A DNA stretch of 64,000 nt from Xestospongia bergquistia (lineage: Eukaryota; Porifera; Demospongiae; Haplosclerida; Petrosiidae). The stretch is from assembly GCA_963965975.1 (NCBI GenBank), contig OZ014424.1:4216001-4280000 (forward strand). The letters are read 5' to 3'. Below, one piece after another: positions 15,615 through 27,120 of the stretch. Under the pieces are notes generated by a model that had not been told where the DNA came from, did no database searches, and saw nothing but the letters and a program-made list of their open reading frames with translations. The position numbers were made by a program, and so were the translations under genes. Each line of letters starts with the position of its first letter. The stretch's first letter is position 1.

Positions 15615-18600
15615 TGATATCTATTGATTCTTTTTACTACATTGATATTGCAAAATATATAATATACATCTTTACCACACTCAACTATTTCCCTCCTATA
15701 AAAGTAAAACGTTATATGAGAACAGATTAATTAGACTTGCCACTTCAAGAAATGATCGGTATTAATATAAATTGCAGCAAACATTCCATCTTTGTCCAGT
15801 AATATCAAAACCCATCTACATAATAGATTAACTTACTGCAGTGTAATTATTGGGTTTTACTTACCTTCCCATCTCCTCAGTATTCTTGTCATTAATGATA
15901 CAATGTTCAGTACTTTCATAAATAATGTCTTTAATAACAGCTGGGAATGTTACTCTATCCAAACAACTATTGTTAAGAGCTTCCAAAAGAGAGCAGGAGA
16001 CATTAGGAACTAAATTTAATAATTTAAGTCATTTATAAACATTTAATATATAATATATTATGAACTAATTCTATTGTGTAACATGTGGGTAGTGTTGGCA
16101 TGGTAACATGACTACATTATCTATAGTACATTAAATTATTTAACCTTTTATTATTGGACCTGTCTCTCTGATGTTTTCATCATGTAAGGAGAATAGATTT
16201 AATGGTTGTAGCTTCTACATTGTTTAAAAAAGTATCAATTGATTAATTACATAGCAAATAGTTCACAAACCCCAATCTAACTCCACCCACTTTGTATAAA
16301 TAAAATTGGTATTATACATATTATACTAAATGAACCTCGACATGTTTTAATAATGTGGAATTTGACAACAGAGAAACATCTATAAAACAATATATGTAAG
16401 AAAATAGCATTAAATATCTACTTACCTGATGGACACTCTGATTGATAGAGACTACAAGTCTCAATATATAAATAAAACTTTGCTATTATAACAGATACAA
16501 TAGCAATATCTAATGGAAGATCAATAATCTGCCTACAAAATATAAATTAATTGATCTACTTCAAACAGATTTAATACATACCAAGGTGAGTAGATAGCAA
16601 TGACTGATCCTTTAATAATTAATGATATATCTTCCACTTCACTGTTAAAGATTATTAAACAATATGTATCTATAAAAAGGAGAACAAAAGTATTAACAAC
16701 ATAACAAATCTATACAATATACTTGTGAAAATTTTATAGAAATTATCATTAGAGGATTTTTGTTATAATCTTATCTTAAAATTTACATATCTAGATTTAA
16801 GGTTGACACGAATAAAAGTTCATATAGATGCTGGAACCAAAATACTGACATTATACAATAGCATTGTCCTTAATACTTACTTGGTTTCAATTTCTCATCA
16901 TTACTTGTTCTAATTAAACATTCACCAATTACTAGTGAATGTATTGACAATGATGAGTGAACAATAACTTTAACACTGTCATCTTTAGACAAATCTGTTA
17001 ATGAAGAGTATGGATTTATAAAAAAATAAACTGAAATTACAAATATTAACCTCTTGCTTGAACTTTTCTTTGTTGGTTCCAAATTGTTACATCAGTATTA
17101 TATTGATTGGTGATTTTCTGTAGTCGTTCTGCAAGACCTCCTTGAACCAATGAAATCTTGTCTTTCTTTTTAGAATACTCTAAATAATGCCTATTTTTAG
17201 TATCACTTGTACTTGACACATCTAAATCAATATTTTCAATCCAATTGGTAGCTTTTTTGGCACTTAGTACTGAGACTAGACCAAACAGATAAATGGAATA
17301 TAATGTGTTATATTGTTAGTTAACAGATAATGAAGTTGAGGCAATACTATTTTCAAGAATGCAACAAATGTCCTTTTGTATAGGTGAATTTAAAGGTGTT
17401 ATACTGACATATAAATGACAAAAATAACACTGGAAATGTATGCCATTTAATATCATATTCAAAGAAACATCCATTTTCTATAAAAGGATTGTGACAGTAG
17501 TATCCAATGTTACTATTTTATCCTTTATATCTCAGTAAAATTCCTTTAAAGATATTCTTTAAAAATGTATACCATTTTTTATACTGTTGTTTTCTTCAGG
17601 GGAAGAGGCAATAGAGATATCATCATCAGATACAGAGTGAACTTCCTGACTCTGTTCCAAAGAAAAGAAATATATCAAATTATTAATAAACATTAATCTG
17701 TATAGTCATATACTAGTATCTACTAAACCACTAAACTATAAACACATAATTTTTACAAATTGTTATATTAACTTTGTCTCCATGATCCATAGACTGTTGT
17801 TTTAAAGATGAATTACTTTCCCAAATTGAAGTAATATAATCACAAACACCAGAGGAAGCTCTAACTGCAGTTCCTTTAATATCGTTCCTATAGAAAGTAG
17901 TAAATTAATATCAAAAGTAGATAAGAAAAAGAAGAGTGTTAAATGTTGCATAGTACCATGGAAACAATGAGTAAAACATAATTTAGTTTGTAATTCACTA
18001 AGAGAAAGTGATAGCTTAGCCTAATTGATAAGATGCTAGATTTTTAACACAATTTAAGGGACCTCCATATCTGAGGAAATAAAACACGATCTCTATATAA
18101 TTTTAATTACAACAAGACTATAAACTAGTACATGAAATTAGTACTTGTATACTTTACACTCAGTGTTTTTACAATAATTTTCCAATACTATAATTTTATA
18201 CTCTCCTAGTCTACTCTCTTTTGTTAACTTTTGATAATATACTAACTTACAAAGTATCACCATCTTCTCTGTCACTATCAGAGAGATCCTCTTCAATGGC
18301 TTCAATCTCTTTGTCTTGATCCACTAATGAAGGTATATTCCAATCATCTCCAAATGATGGCCACTGTTTGGAGTCTAAAATGAGACAAAACAATACTCTA
18401 ATGTTTAGAAATGATGTGGGAACATGAATATTGGGAGGACATGTTTAAGCAATAACCAATTGCCAGAATATACTTTACATGAAGGGTATTAATTATACAC
18501 TAGGATATTAAAATGACACAGAGTGTACAGGTAATGAGCTGTCATATATTTCAACTTGAAATTAATACATTCAGGTTCCAAGATTTAAGAATTAGGGTCT

Positions 18601-18800
18601 AGGGTCTAGTATTCAGTAAAATATACTAGCAATAATATATTATAATATTAAGATCTAGACACAGTATGTGTATATAATATATATATATGTATATATAGTA
18701 TTCGATCAGTGTACTAGGCACTGTGGTGTGGCAGTGAAATATATACAGACCTCTCTATATATCAATATCTAATATAATTACCTTTTTTAGCTCTATCCAT
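15615..18800 (-). CDS. SPIDR: SPIDR-like gene, copy 1 (5' half)
   Basis: SPIDR is a nuclear scaffold that supports RAD51/BLM-dependent homologous recombination. Minus-strand exons in phase: 18800-18782 (MDRAKK), 18374-18251, 17887-17773, 17651-17573, 17275-17051, 16994-16881, 16669-16582, 16532-16426, about 290 residues. Diagnostic: an acidic EEDLSDSDRED stretch, then QGGLAERLQKI ... WNQQRKVQAR (human has GGLAERL at the equivalent place), then YSPWQIIDLP (human PPWQKLI). Further open exons lie at 16214-16145, 16009-15865 and 15695-15615, but the 16426/16214 junction does not keep phase. An exon is therefore missed or the copy is broken there. The C-terminal two thirds expected for SPIDR are absent. 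Probably a truncated passenger of the methyltransferase duplication, though the first eight exons are intact. Confidence 0.62.
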
Positions 18801-19715
18801 AATCCATCAGCAGCTGATTCATTAACAATGATTTGTAGAGGGGTGTGTCCAACGATCCTATTTCCTTTGCAGCGCTAAAAGTGCTCCGATTTAAGTCCGA
18901 ACATACGACGTAATGTGGATTATACAGTATAATGTACTTTGCGGCTACTATATCGTTTATCTTAGAAAGCATGTTACTATATTTATGGTTTAGGAAGATT
19001 TTGGGCCTAGGGCCGGAAGAGAGAACTATTGTAAGGATCTTACCACCTACAAAAATGTAGATCTAAACCCACTTATATAAGTGGATCTAGTCATCCCTAC
19101 ACTAATTTATACTTTATCTTAATTTTATTTACTTGTTTGTATTGTTTATTCTATTAATGTATACAACTAATTTAATTCCAAGAGTACCAAATTAAATTGA
19201 CTATCATATCATGAAGTTACTGTGGACAACCAGACACAATGACAGTCAGTGAATTTAATTCTTACATGAGCAGGTAGAATCAGATTTGACTGATGAAGTT
19301 TTAAATTGTCTTTGTGCTCCCAGTGACAGTATAACTATCTTAAGATGATTTTTACAATTAAATGTTTGTTTACAATTTGATGAAATTATTTGATGTCTGT
19401 AATATATGATATACTTTTGCAACAATTAATTAATGCATGCTGCACCAGCCAAGTTGGTGCTCAAATATATAAGAAGCTCACTTTATTTTGTTATGTATAC
19501 TCTTATTTCATTAACTGTATGTATAATATATTATAAGGATTCAACCATTCGACATTGACAACTATGTATAGTTGATATACTTATATATCAAGACTCTAGA
19601 TCTTCTTTGGTTAGATATAATATATAATTATTATGTCTTAAATGTATGTAAAGAATGCCTTATATTATTGGTCTTTTCTGGCTCAAATTTTTTCCTTCTA
19701 TACAAAACTGTTAAT
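18801..19715. other. intergenic, SPIDR upstream to methyltransferase promoter
   Basis: No gene seen. It contains the presumed SPIDR 5' flank and AT-rich DNA that is duplicated at 50392-51300. The low-complexity TATATATA run at 18672-18700 is just inside the first SPIDR intron. Confidence 0.5.
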
Positions 19716-19719
19716 TTTA

Positions 19720-19800
19720 TTACGTCATAACGCAGCTCTATCGGGTCTCCACCCCCAAAGTTAATAGTTTACATTTTGCTGTAGTTAGTATTTACAATAA
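19720..19800 (+). promoter_or_regulatory. conserved methyltransferase promoter with CRE-like site
   Basis: TTACGTCAT at 19720-19728 followed by AACGCAGCTCTATCGGGTCTCC, the diverged form of the GATCAGGCTCGCCCC box. Identical in layout to 51302 in block C2. Confidence 0.55.
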
Positions 19801-19806
19801 CTCAAA

Positions 19807-20604
19807 ATGGCTACTGACAAAAAAGAGGACCACATGGCCTATGATCATTTTGATCCTTTTGTGTACATCAAGAATAAGTATGCAATAGTCAATGATTGGA
19901 TCTCTCAGCCATTGAAACTATTACACGATATATTCCAGTCTTATGGTTCCACTCCTGCTGGATTGAAGGTGCTTGAATTTGGTTGTGGCCCTGTACCAAT
20001 ATATCAATGTAGTTCACCATTTCATGCATCAGAGATAGTGTTTGCTGAATATACTGAAAGAAATCGAAATACTCTCCAAATGTGGCTCGACAGTGTCCCC
20101 AATGCACCAGATTTCACAGCACTATTCAAGTATGTTGTACAAGACTTGGAAGGCAAAGGAGAAGAGGAAGTTGTAAAGAGGCAGGATGACTTAAGATGTC
20201 TTGTAAAAGGAGTTATACCTTGCAATATATTACATGATCCTCCTCTTCTAGTTCCTGGTTATGAGGGACCATATGACATTATTTTCTCCAGTCTATGTTT
20301 AGTTGCCGCCTGTACTACTCATGAAGAGTATAGTCAATCTATTGGTCGACTAACAAAGTACCTTAAACCAGGTGGAAAGCTAATTCTTCAGAGTGTCCAA
20401 TCATCAGCAGGGAACCACTGTTACTCTGTTGGATCAGAGAAATTCTTTTTTCTGAGTGTGACCCCAGAGTTTTTTAACTCAGCTTTGAATGAAAATGGAT
20501 ACAAAGATATCAGTATTACTGTTCAACCTCGTGACTCAAATGCCGACGCATCTTTATCTAGATCAGTTGATGCTATACTTTTTGTAGTTGCCACTAAGAA
20601 GTGA
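19807..20604 (+). CDS. SAM-dependent methyltransferase, NNMT-like, copy b1
   Basis: Intact single exon, 265 residues. It has the same architecture as copy a1 but with VLEFGCGP as SAM motif I, SSLCLVAAC, KPGGKLILQS (Ser in place of Asp at the position aligned with the pocket Asp of human NNMT), a shorter QSSAGNHCYSVG loop, and the C-terminus DAILFVVATKK. Relative to its duplicate at 51387 it differs at only a handful of residues (for example HDIFQ versus HNIFQ). The N-terminal DHFDPFVYIKNKY block is typical. Acceptor unknown. Confidence 0.9.
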   Translation: MATDKKEDHMAYDHFDPFVYIKNKYAIVNDWISQPLKLLHDIFQSYGSTPAGLKVLEFGCGPVPIYQCSSPFHASEIVFAEYTERNRNTLQMWLDSVPNAPDFTALFKYVVQDLEGKGEEEVVKRQDDLRCLVKGVIPCNILHDPPLLVPGYEGPYDIIFSSLCLVAACTTHEEYSQSIGRLTKYLKPGGKLILQSVQSSAGNHCYSVGSEKFFFLSVTPEFFNSALNENGYKDISITVQPRDSNADASLSRSVDAILFVVATKK

Positions 20605-20960
20605 TTTTATTAGTGAAATTATTTGTTTAAGCTTCAATTTTATAAGACTAGACTTAAAAGTGTTAATTTAGATGTCATGCACATTTATTGTTAGAGTAGC
20701 TATCACATTTATGATGGACTTCAAAAATTTTTAAAATAAATTTGTAGCATTGTGCAGCCGAACAACCTCATTTCTGGCTTATTTGGACACCAAACTTATG
20801 AGTTGCTCGGTAAGCACCATTCTTGTGCCAGGAGTGGGTGTGGCCTGTAACTTTACCATCAGCATAGACTACAAAACTGGGATTGGAAATGGTATGTGTG
20901 ATCTCTTAAATGCATGCACTCAGTCAAATGAATCAATTGATTTTATTAAAGTTACTCAAA
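20605..20960. repeat. conserved methyltransferase 3' module
   Basis: Contains the array-wide 3' block (TTTAGATGTCATG-CATTTATTG, CATTTATGATGGACTT, TTTGTAGCATTGTGCAGCC) and the GGAGTGGGTGTGGCCTGTAAC block. Related copies lie near 22040-22270, 28300-28500, 35150-35400, 52240-52500 and 58560-58810. Confidence 0.7.
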
Positions 20961-21063
20961 ATGGACAATGACGAAAGAGGCCTATATGCCAATTATTGTT
21001 TCGATCCTAGCTATTAAGAATAAATACGTAACAGTCATAAATTGAAATTCTCAACCATTGAAA
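20961..21063 (+). pseudogene. methyltransferase N-terminal fragment
   Basis: Starts ATGGACAATGACGAAAGAGG and covers the first 40 or so codons with stops and small deletions (CPTIE-like decay at IKNKY ... SQPLK). It ends at GAAAATAG. The counterpart is at 52554. Confidence 0.7.
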
Positions 21064-21262
21064 ATAGGTGAGTATCAAATTACAATTTGTGATTAATAAG
21101 TTTTCTGAGACCCCATTTAACTCCTGGTGATACTTGCTGAGTACAACCTCAATTCTATAAGTTGCTTATTTTTGCCTCCATTATTTTAAATAACACAATT
21201 GTAGACCTCGCCCCACCAAATCGTTATTAAAGGTTGTATTAAAATAAAAACAATAACTCAAA

Positions 21263-22013
21263 ATGGCTACCGACAAAAAAGAGGACTACATGGACTATGC
21301 TAGCTATTATAATATATTGGTACAGGACCACAGCCAAATTCAAGCACCTTCAGTCCTGCAGAAGTGGAACTGTAAGACTGAAATATATTGTGTAATAGTT
21401 GCAATGGTTGAGAGTTCCAATCCAATCAGTGACTACTGCATATATTAATTTTTGATATACACACTGAAAGAAATCGAAATACTCTCCAAATGTTGCTTGA
21501 TAATGACCCCAATGCACCAGATTTCACAGCACTATTCAAGTATGTTGTCAAAGATTTGGAAGGCAAATGAGAAGACTAAGTTGTAAAGAGACAAAATGAC
21601 TTAAGATGTCTAGTAAAAGGAGTTATATCTTGTGATATAGTAAATAATCCTCCTCTTTTAGTTCCTGGTTATGAGGGACCATATGACATTATTTTCTCTA
21701 GTCTATGATTAGTTGTCACTTGTACTACTCATGAAGAATATAGTCAAGTTATTGGTCAACTAACAAAGTACCTTAAACCAGGGGGAAAACTAATTCTTCA
21801 GACTGTCGAATCACCAGAAGAGTACCACTATTATTATTTTGGATCAGAGAAATTCTTTTCTGAGTATGACTCCAGAGTTTCTTAAATCTACTTTGAGTGA
21901 AAATGCATGGATACAAAGATATTGATATTACTCGTGAAGGTACTTCAGGTGCTGACATTGCTCTTCCTAGTTCAGTTAATGCTTTCCTTTTTGTAGTTGC
22001 CACTAACAAGTGA
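21263..22013 (+). pseudogene. methyltransferase pseudogene with internal inversion
   Basis: Upstream sequence (GAC/GCTCGCCCCACCAAATCGTTATTAAAGGTTG) and start match the intact copy at 53318, of which this is the block-C1 counterpart. After the first 12 codons (through TACATGGACTATGC) about 137 bp (roughly 21306-21441) are the reverse complement of the family's own codons 24-70. The forward sequence resumes at about 21461 (ACTGAAAGAAATCG). Further lesions: TGA at GGCAAATGAG, TGA in CTATGATTAG, and frame changes in the last third. The end aligns with the ATKK terminus at 22011-22013. Confidence 0.85.
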
Positions 22014-22690
22014 TTTTATAAGTGCAATTGTTTGTTAAAACTTCAATTTTATAAGTCTAAACTTTAAAAAGTGTCAATTTAGATCTCATGTACAATTATT
22101 GTAAGAGTAGCATTTCTGATGGAATTAAATATTTTAAAAAATAGTATTTTTTGTAGCGTTGTGTAACTGAACAAACTCACCGATGGCCTATATAGCTATT
22201 TGAACATCAAGAGTAGGACTGGGTGTGGCCTGTAACCTTAACGTAAATTTTATAGATTGAATTGGAAATGTGCACTTGAATCTTCGAAACACATTCCATG
22301 TCAAAAGAAATCTATTTCATTACAGTGCAAAGTGAACACATTCGAAGCAGAATTATATTTGTATTAAATACCTGTTAAATGACACTTTGGGGACTCTTGC
22401 TTCTTATAGCATCACTAATACTGAAATATTTTAACATAAAAATAATTCAGAAATATATCTACATTGCAACTTCTTTGTACTAGGTCTTTTCATAAATCCA
22501 AAAAATAAAAAATAAATTTTTTACTGGTAAATCCAGTAAAAAATGTTCTCCAAAGCACTCATCCATTATTACAGTGTAAAATAAGCATTGTTCATTCTAG
22601 GACAAGGAGTGTACTAGAAGTCCATTTAAATAATATGAAGAAGAAATATTATAAGAAAGAGAAGATTGAGCAAAAACTGTTCTCAAAACA
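22014..22690. other. 3' module and shared pre-promoter spacer
   Basis: The left part is the array 3' module. The right part (about 22510-22690, with TCTAGGACAAGGAGTGTACTAGAAGT) is shared with 28830-29130, 33930-34080 and 57110-57430. No gene seen. Confidence 0.55.
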
Positions 22691-22697
22691 ATTTTAT

Positions 22698-22797
22698 AAC
22701 GTCATAACGCAGCACGATCAGGTCCCCCCCCCCCAATTAATAATGGATTATATTTTACTAGTTAGCATTTAATAGTTTATAAAAAACAATAACTCAA
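22698..22797 (+). promoter_or_regulatory. methyltransferase promoter, CRE-like
   Basis: TAACGTCAT at 22698-22706 (core ACGTCA kept), GATCAGG followed by poly-C at about 22716-22734, then the standard leader CAATAACTCAAA before ATG. Confidence 0.5.
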
Positions 22798-22798
22798 A

Positions 22799-23613
22799 AT
22801 GGCTACTGACAAAAAAGAGGACTACATGGACTATGATCATTTTGATCCTTTTCTATACATCAAAGATAAATATGCAATAGTGAATGATTGGAACTCTCAA
22901 CCATTGAAACTATTACACAATATATTCCAGTCTTATGGTTCCACTCCTGCTGGATTGAAGGTGCTTGATTTTGGCTGTGGCCCTGTACCAATATATCAAT
23001 GTAGTTCACCGCTACATGCATCAGAGATAGTGTTTGCTGAATATACTGAAAGAAATCGAAATACTCTCCAAATGTGGCTTGACAATAACCCCAATGCACC
23101 AGATTTCACAGCACTATTCAAGTATGTTGTACAAGACTTATAAGGTAAAGGAGAAGAGGAAGTTGTAAATAGGCAGGATGACTTAAGACATCTTGTAAAA
23201 GGACTTATACCTTGTGATACATTACATGATCCTCCTCTTCTAGTTCCTGGATATGAAGGACCATATGACGTTGTTTTTTCCAGTCTGTGTTTAGGTTTCA
23301 CATGTACAACTCATGAAGAGAGTAGTCAAGCTATCGGTCGACTAACAAAGTATGTTAAACCAGGTGGAAAACTAATTCTTCAGGATGTCCAAGCACCAGA
23401 AGATTACCACTATTTTTGCATTGGATCAGAGAAATTCTTTGTCTGAGTTTGACTCCCGAGATTCTTAATTTTACTTTGAGTGAAAATGGATACAAAGACA
23501 TTAGTATTACTGTGCAACCATGTGAAGGTACTTCAGATGCTGACATTGCTTTATCTCTGTGTACACCAAGTTCAGCTGACGCTACACTTTTTGTAGTTGC
23601 CACTAAGAAGTGA
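22799..23613 (+). pseudogene. methyltransferase pseudogene (one stop, one 1-nt deletion)
   Basis: Colinear with the 271-272-residue members over its full length. Codon 115 (Glu in intact copies) is TAA at 23141-23143, and one base is missing at about 23441 in the GSEKFF(A/G)L region, shifting frame. The ends match perfectly, so it is a recently inactivated copy. Residues at the variable positions would be SSLCLGFTC and LILQD. Confidence 0.88.
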
Positions 23614-23937
23614 TTTTTATTAGCTATGATGATTGGATAAGCTTTATTTTTATAAGACTAGACATAAAAAAGTTAATTTAAGTAGTTTTCATGTACGTGT
23701 CAATTTAAGCAGATATCATGAACATTTATTGTAAAAGTATAGCTATCACATTTATGATGGAAATTTTAAAAATATTTTTTGTAATGTTTTGTTATAACTG
23801 TTGTTGTTACTTGCTATGTATATATATCTTTAATTCTAGTTGTTGCTTTTATTATTTTAAATAACATAACTGTGTAACAAGCCTGAACAAGCCTCACATT
23901 TGTATAGTCATGTTAGTAGACAAATTTGGATAATCAA
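23614..23937. other. 3' flank of the 22799 pseudogene
   Basis: AT-rich; TTATAAGACTAGACATAAAA and a TGTACAATT/CATTTATTG-type 3' module. No gene. Confidence 0.5.
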
Positions 23938-24171
23938 TGTAAAAATTGATTGCATGATTTAACTAATATATAGTTATATAGATTGCATGTGCAAAATATA
24001 AACCTAATACTATTTTGATTACTGATGTATTATGAAATTGATGTTATATAGCTACATAATCAGTAATACATTAGTAATGAAAACAGTCCTCTGATTACTT
24101 TCTTAACAAAAATAAGTTTGCAATTAACCTATATAATCAAGTAATAGTTAAATCAACCAATTAATTTTACA
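23938..24171. mobile_element. MITE-like inverted-repeat element, longest copy
   Basis: The left end TGTAAAAATTGATTG...GATTTAACTA and the right end ...TAGTTAAATCAACCAATTAATTTTACA are inverted copies, and the central halves also pair (TGATGTATTATGAAATTGATG / CAGTAATACATTAGTAATG). Related copies or arms lie at 28201-28260, 33530-33692, 39546-39654 and 63151-63293. Non-coding. Confidence 0.65.
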
Positions 24172-24174
24172 GTG

Positions 24175-24440
24175 ACGTAATGCTCTAATTTAGAGTTAAG
24201 TAATTCTTGAACATAACACGTTTACTTTGTACCAACAGCACGGGCAGTCTGAACTAGCATGGACATGACACTTGATTAGAAAGAGAGAGAGAAAGAGAGA
24301 GCTTATCATCCATCAAAGATGGCAGAGAACAAAGAAGAAAAATAGATTGAGAGATAAGGCAAGGTGTACAATGCTAAGTAAAGGAGCTCAAAAAGAGAGG
24401 CAAGTCTATAGTACAGAAGAAAGAGACAGTTCACTAGCTA
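24175..24440. repeat. repeat shared with 39660-39920 and 63300-63545
   Basis: Block with GCTCTAATTTAGAGTT, GCAGTCTGAACTAGCATGG and AGATGGCAGAGAACAAAGAA. It always lies directly right of the inverted-repeat element, so the two move or duplicate together. Confidence 0.6.
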
Positions 24441-24504
24441 TCAACTAATGGGACATCATATAGTTGAAACAATTTAATAGTATTACTTTCTCTATTGTAA
24501 TTTG

Positions 24505-24538
24505 GTCCTAGGTCAAAATTTAAATTTTGACCTAGGAC
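24505..24538. repeat. 34-bp perfect palindrome
   Basis: GTCCTAGGTCAAAATTT followed by its exact reverse complement with no spacer. It could form a hairpin or cruciform; function unknown. Confidence 0.9.
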
Positions 24539-24990
24539 AAAATTTTGCTGCCTAATTTGGACCTATGCTGCAAAATTTGTTCCCTGAGATAGGCCAGCAA
24601 GACTTGGTCCTATATAATTATTATAACTAGACATACGTATACGCAGTGTAGAGCCTCGCGCAGTGAATTGCATACATTTTTGTATGCAGATATTATTTTT
24701 ATCTTTCTGTTAAAATAGCTGGGCCAGAGGGAAGATAGCACACATGATTCCATGCACAGCTGGAGAATAATAGCAACAGTGCCATTTCAGGAGCACGTGA
24801 GCATACGTTTCCGGTTTGGGCTGAAATAATTGCATTCTCAAGCGTGACACACACATACATACATACAAACTATCTGCGAGATGCGATGCATCATTATTTG
24901 CCTCGCGCTAAGGCGCTCGGCAATAAAATTTAGTATTTAATCTAAATACAGTGTATGTCATGTAATTATAGGTTATATTATATAGGTAAT
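24539..24990. other. unassigned spacer, locally GC-richer
   Basis: Contains a GCATAC-TTTTT-GTATGC hairpin (about 24669-24686), a CATACATACATACA run near 24854-24867 and CpG-rich words (CCTCGCGCTAAGGCGCTCGG). This may be the flank or end of the retroelement to its right. No gene seen. Confidence 0.35.
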
Positions 24991-26400
24991 GTTACAATTA
25001 AGAGTTTTTACACAAGTGCCACATATTCATGATATGGTCTGCCAAATAGCACTTGGGACTTCAACACAATCTTCATGATACTACTCTTTGCAGTCTTCAC
25101 GCTCGATCATTCTACCCTCTTCTGATTGACAACACTTGGAGTATGCTCCAAATGTCATGCCTAATATAGTGGGTTGAAGTCCACCAATGCGTGGATAGGT
25201 AGATGTTTCTGTCTAGTACTAACAGTGATGACTACATCACTAGCCGTCTACCATTCAATGATTTTCTGTCTGACAAAAACAATGTTAATTCTTTTATCCA
25301 ATATATGAATGCATGGGACATCTTTCTTGTTTGTTAAGTCCACACAATCTATTGGAAAAGAGCTAAGTAGTGAAGTAAAGCAATTAAAGTATACATATCT
25401 TCTGAATTAAGGGCTTTCTTCTATGTGTATCCCTGCCATATCCTTCTTTTAGCATCATTCATTACAGCTAATGATAAGCCTCTTTTATCATGTCTTCCTT
25501 TACTATTTTGTTTATTAGTCTGCTGTGAAGTACCTATTTTATTCTCTTCTCCTTGTTGACAGGAGTTAGAAGAATTCTCTTGTCTTTATGAAAAGGTGAC
25601 ACATCAATATCTTCTATGCGTGCTTCTTTAATTGGAGTAAGTGGATTAACTGGTAACATATTATTACCTCCATACTTGTTAGGTGTACTACAAACCAATT
25701 CTAAATCAGCAAAGGTGGTAGGGATGGGGACGGTGGAAACAGAGACAAATTTGATGTGTTTTGTGGTAAGTAATGTGAGAAGATGGAAAATTTAGAGATA
25801 ATTATGGTGAGTAAGGCGAAGACAAGTTTATTGGAGGTGTTTTAGGTGAATATGGTGATGAGTTTGAGTTTATTGGAGTTAATGAAGCGAGTGAGTTGAA
25901 GACGAGTGTGATGAATTTGATGGAATTGAGTTGGAAAGACTTGATGATGAACCATCAACTGACATCTTATATAACCTTAGATAAGCTCCATTCACTCTCT
26001 TAAAAATGACGTCATCCTGACCTAATACAACAAAGACAATAAGTTCAAACATGGCAATCTTTATTATCCCCAAGTTTTAGCTTATAGAAACCTTTCCCAA
26101 GACAATCTGATATTTTATAAGGTTCTTTCCACTTATGATCTAGCTTCCCTCCCTTCCTCTTTTTTCTTCTGAAGTACATTAGCACCAACCTAATAATAGT
26201 AAAGATAGTCCACTGTTTACATACACAAAATGCATACCTCAAATGTAATCGGAATGACATGTTTTTGGTCATAAAGGCTTTTTTGTTTACTTTGGGCTTT
26301 ACCAATATTCTCCTTGACTTTCTTAAAGACATATAATCATTCCACTGTAAGCTTACTAACAGCTTCTTCCATATTACACTGCTTGCATAAATCTGGTATA
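24990..26400 (-). mobile_element. decayed Ty3/gypsy-type retroelement 3' part
   Basis: Minus-strand fragments in order: an integrase C-terminal region (26332-26045) with YFRRKKRKGGKLDHKWKEPY and ISDCLGKGFYKLK, a chromatin/DNA-binding tail common in gypsy integrases; FKRVNGAYLRLYKM (about 25990-25945); then, in broken frames, LNGRRL... WTSTHYI (about 25270-25160), resembling the Ulp1-like protease tail of some metazoan retroelements; and CKE-YHEDCVEVPSAIW (about 25095-25045), resembling half a PHD finger. No LTRs, reverse transcriptase or complete frame remain. The integrase assignment is firm; the protease and PHD parts are tentative. Confidence 0.6.
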
Positions 26401-26680
26401 TCTGGTTTGGTTTCTAATTCCTAATTCCATTTTTGGCATGTGCGACATTTCTAGGCTACTTAATAAAACGCGTAGCGCGAGTACCACGAGCCGTCTCTTA
26501 GAATGGAGCGTCAGCGAGATGTTTCCAGTTAGGTTGGGTCCCTGCCTTTGGTTGTATATTGTAGTTCTATTATTATGAGAAGCTGATAACGGACATTAAA
26601 ACTCCGTATAACCCCGTTATATTAAAATTGGAAATAGGAATTGGAATGTCCGTCTGAGGCTTCCGTACCTTCTGACTCTA
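26401..26680. repeat. dispersed repeat, copy 1 (inverted relative to 54.6 kb)
   Basis: Ends in AACCCCGTTATATTAAAATTGGAAATAGGAATTGGAATGTCCGTCTGAGGCTTCCGTA (read in pieces). The reverse complement recurs at 54575-54900 with the same GGAAGCCTCAGACGGACATT and ACGGGGTTATACGG blocks. Non-coding. Confidence 0.65.
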
Positions 26681-27066
26681 CTTAGTAAATTTCCTAAACG
26701 ATGTGTTAGCAGGTTTAAAAAGTTTGATTATACTGTTGTAGTTTCAACGTTACTTGATAACAACGGCCATAGCCTTCTTGCTTCTTGAAGCGATTGGATC
26801 ATACTTGTCCGCTTACTGCTGCCTCCGAAAATTTTTTTCAAAACCTTGTCGCTATTCACAGCACCTTCCTAAAACTTTCAAAGTAGTTGGTAAATTAATT
26901 AATCAGGTCATAGTTTACAACAGTAAGTTAGAAATACCAGTTCTCTTGGTAGTCTATCTTGCTAGATGCGCCCGAAAGTGATACCTCCGTTCTTATGTAA
27001 TTTACTCTAAAATTTAGATTTTTCAATATTGTAATTTAAATTTATTACTGTTTAGTTATAATTTTA
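26681..27066. other. unassigned spacer before copy at 27121
   Basis: A 75-codon plus-strand ORF (26754-26981) has no family resemblance and sits in unique DNA; I do not call it a gene. Confidence 0.4.
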
Positions 27067-27119
27067 TGCGTCATAAGAAGTCAATCAGGCTCGCCCCGTC
27101 AACTGTTTAAACAACTCAA
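27067..27119 (+). promoter_or_regulatory. methyltransferase promoter, CRE-like
   Basis: TGCGTCAT at 27067-27074 (one change from ACGTCA) and ATCAGGCTCGCCCC at 27084-27097, only about 24 bp from ATG 27121. This is the most compact version. Confidence 0.5.
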
Positions 27120-27120
27120 A

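Noticed and set aside
18010..18065. tRNA-like words (GCTTAGCCTAATTGATAAGATGC) in SPIDR intron, also near 49620 and 55490
   Set aside because: A-box-like only; no acceptor stem or B box could be paired. At most a decayed tRNA-derived repeat.
26754..26981. 75-codon ORF upstream of the 27121 gene
   Set aside because: No homology, no repeats of it elsewhere in the window, and composition like its surroundings.
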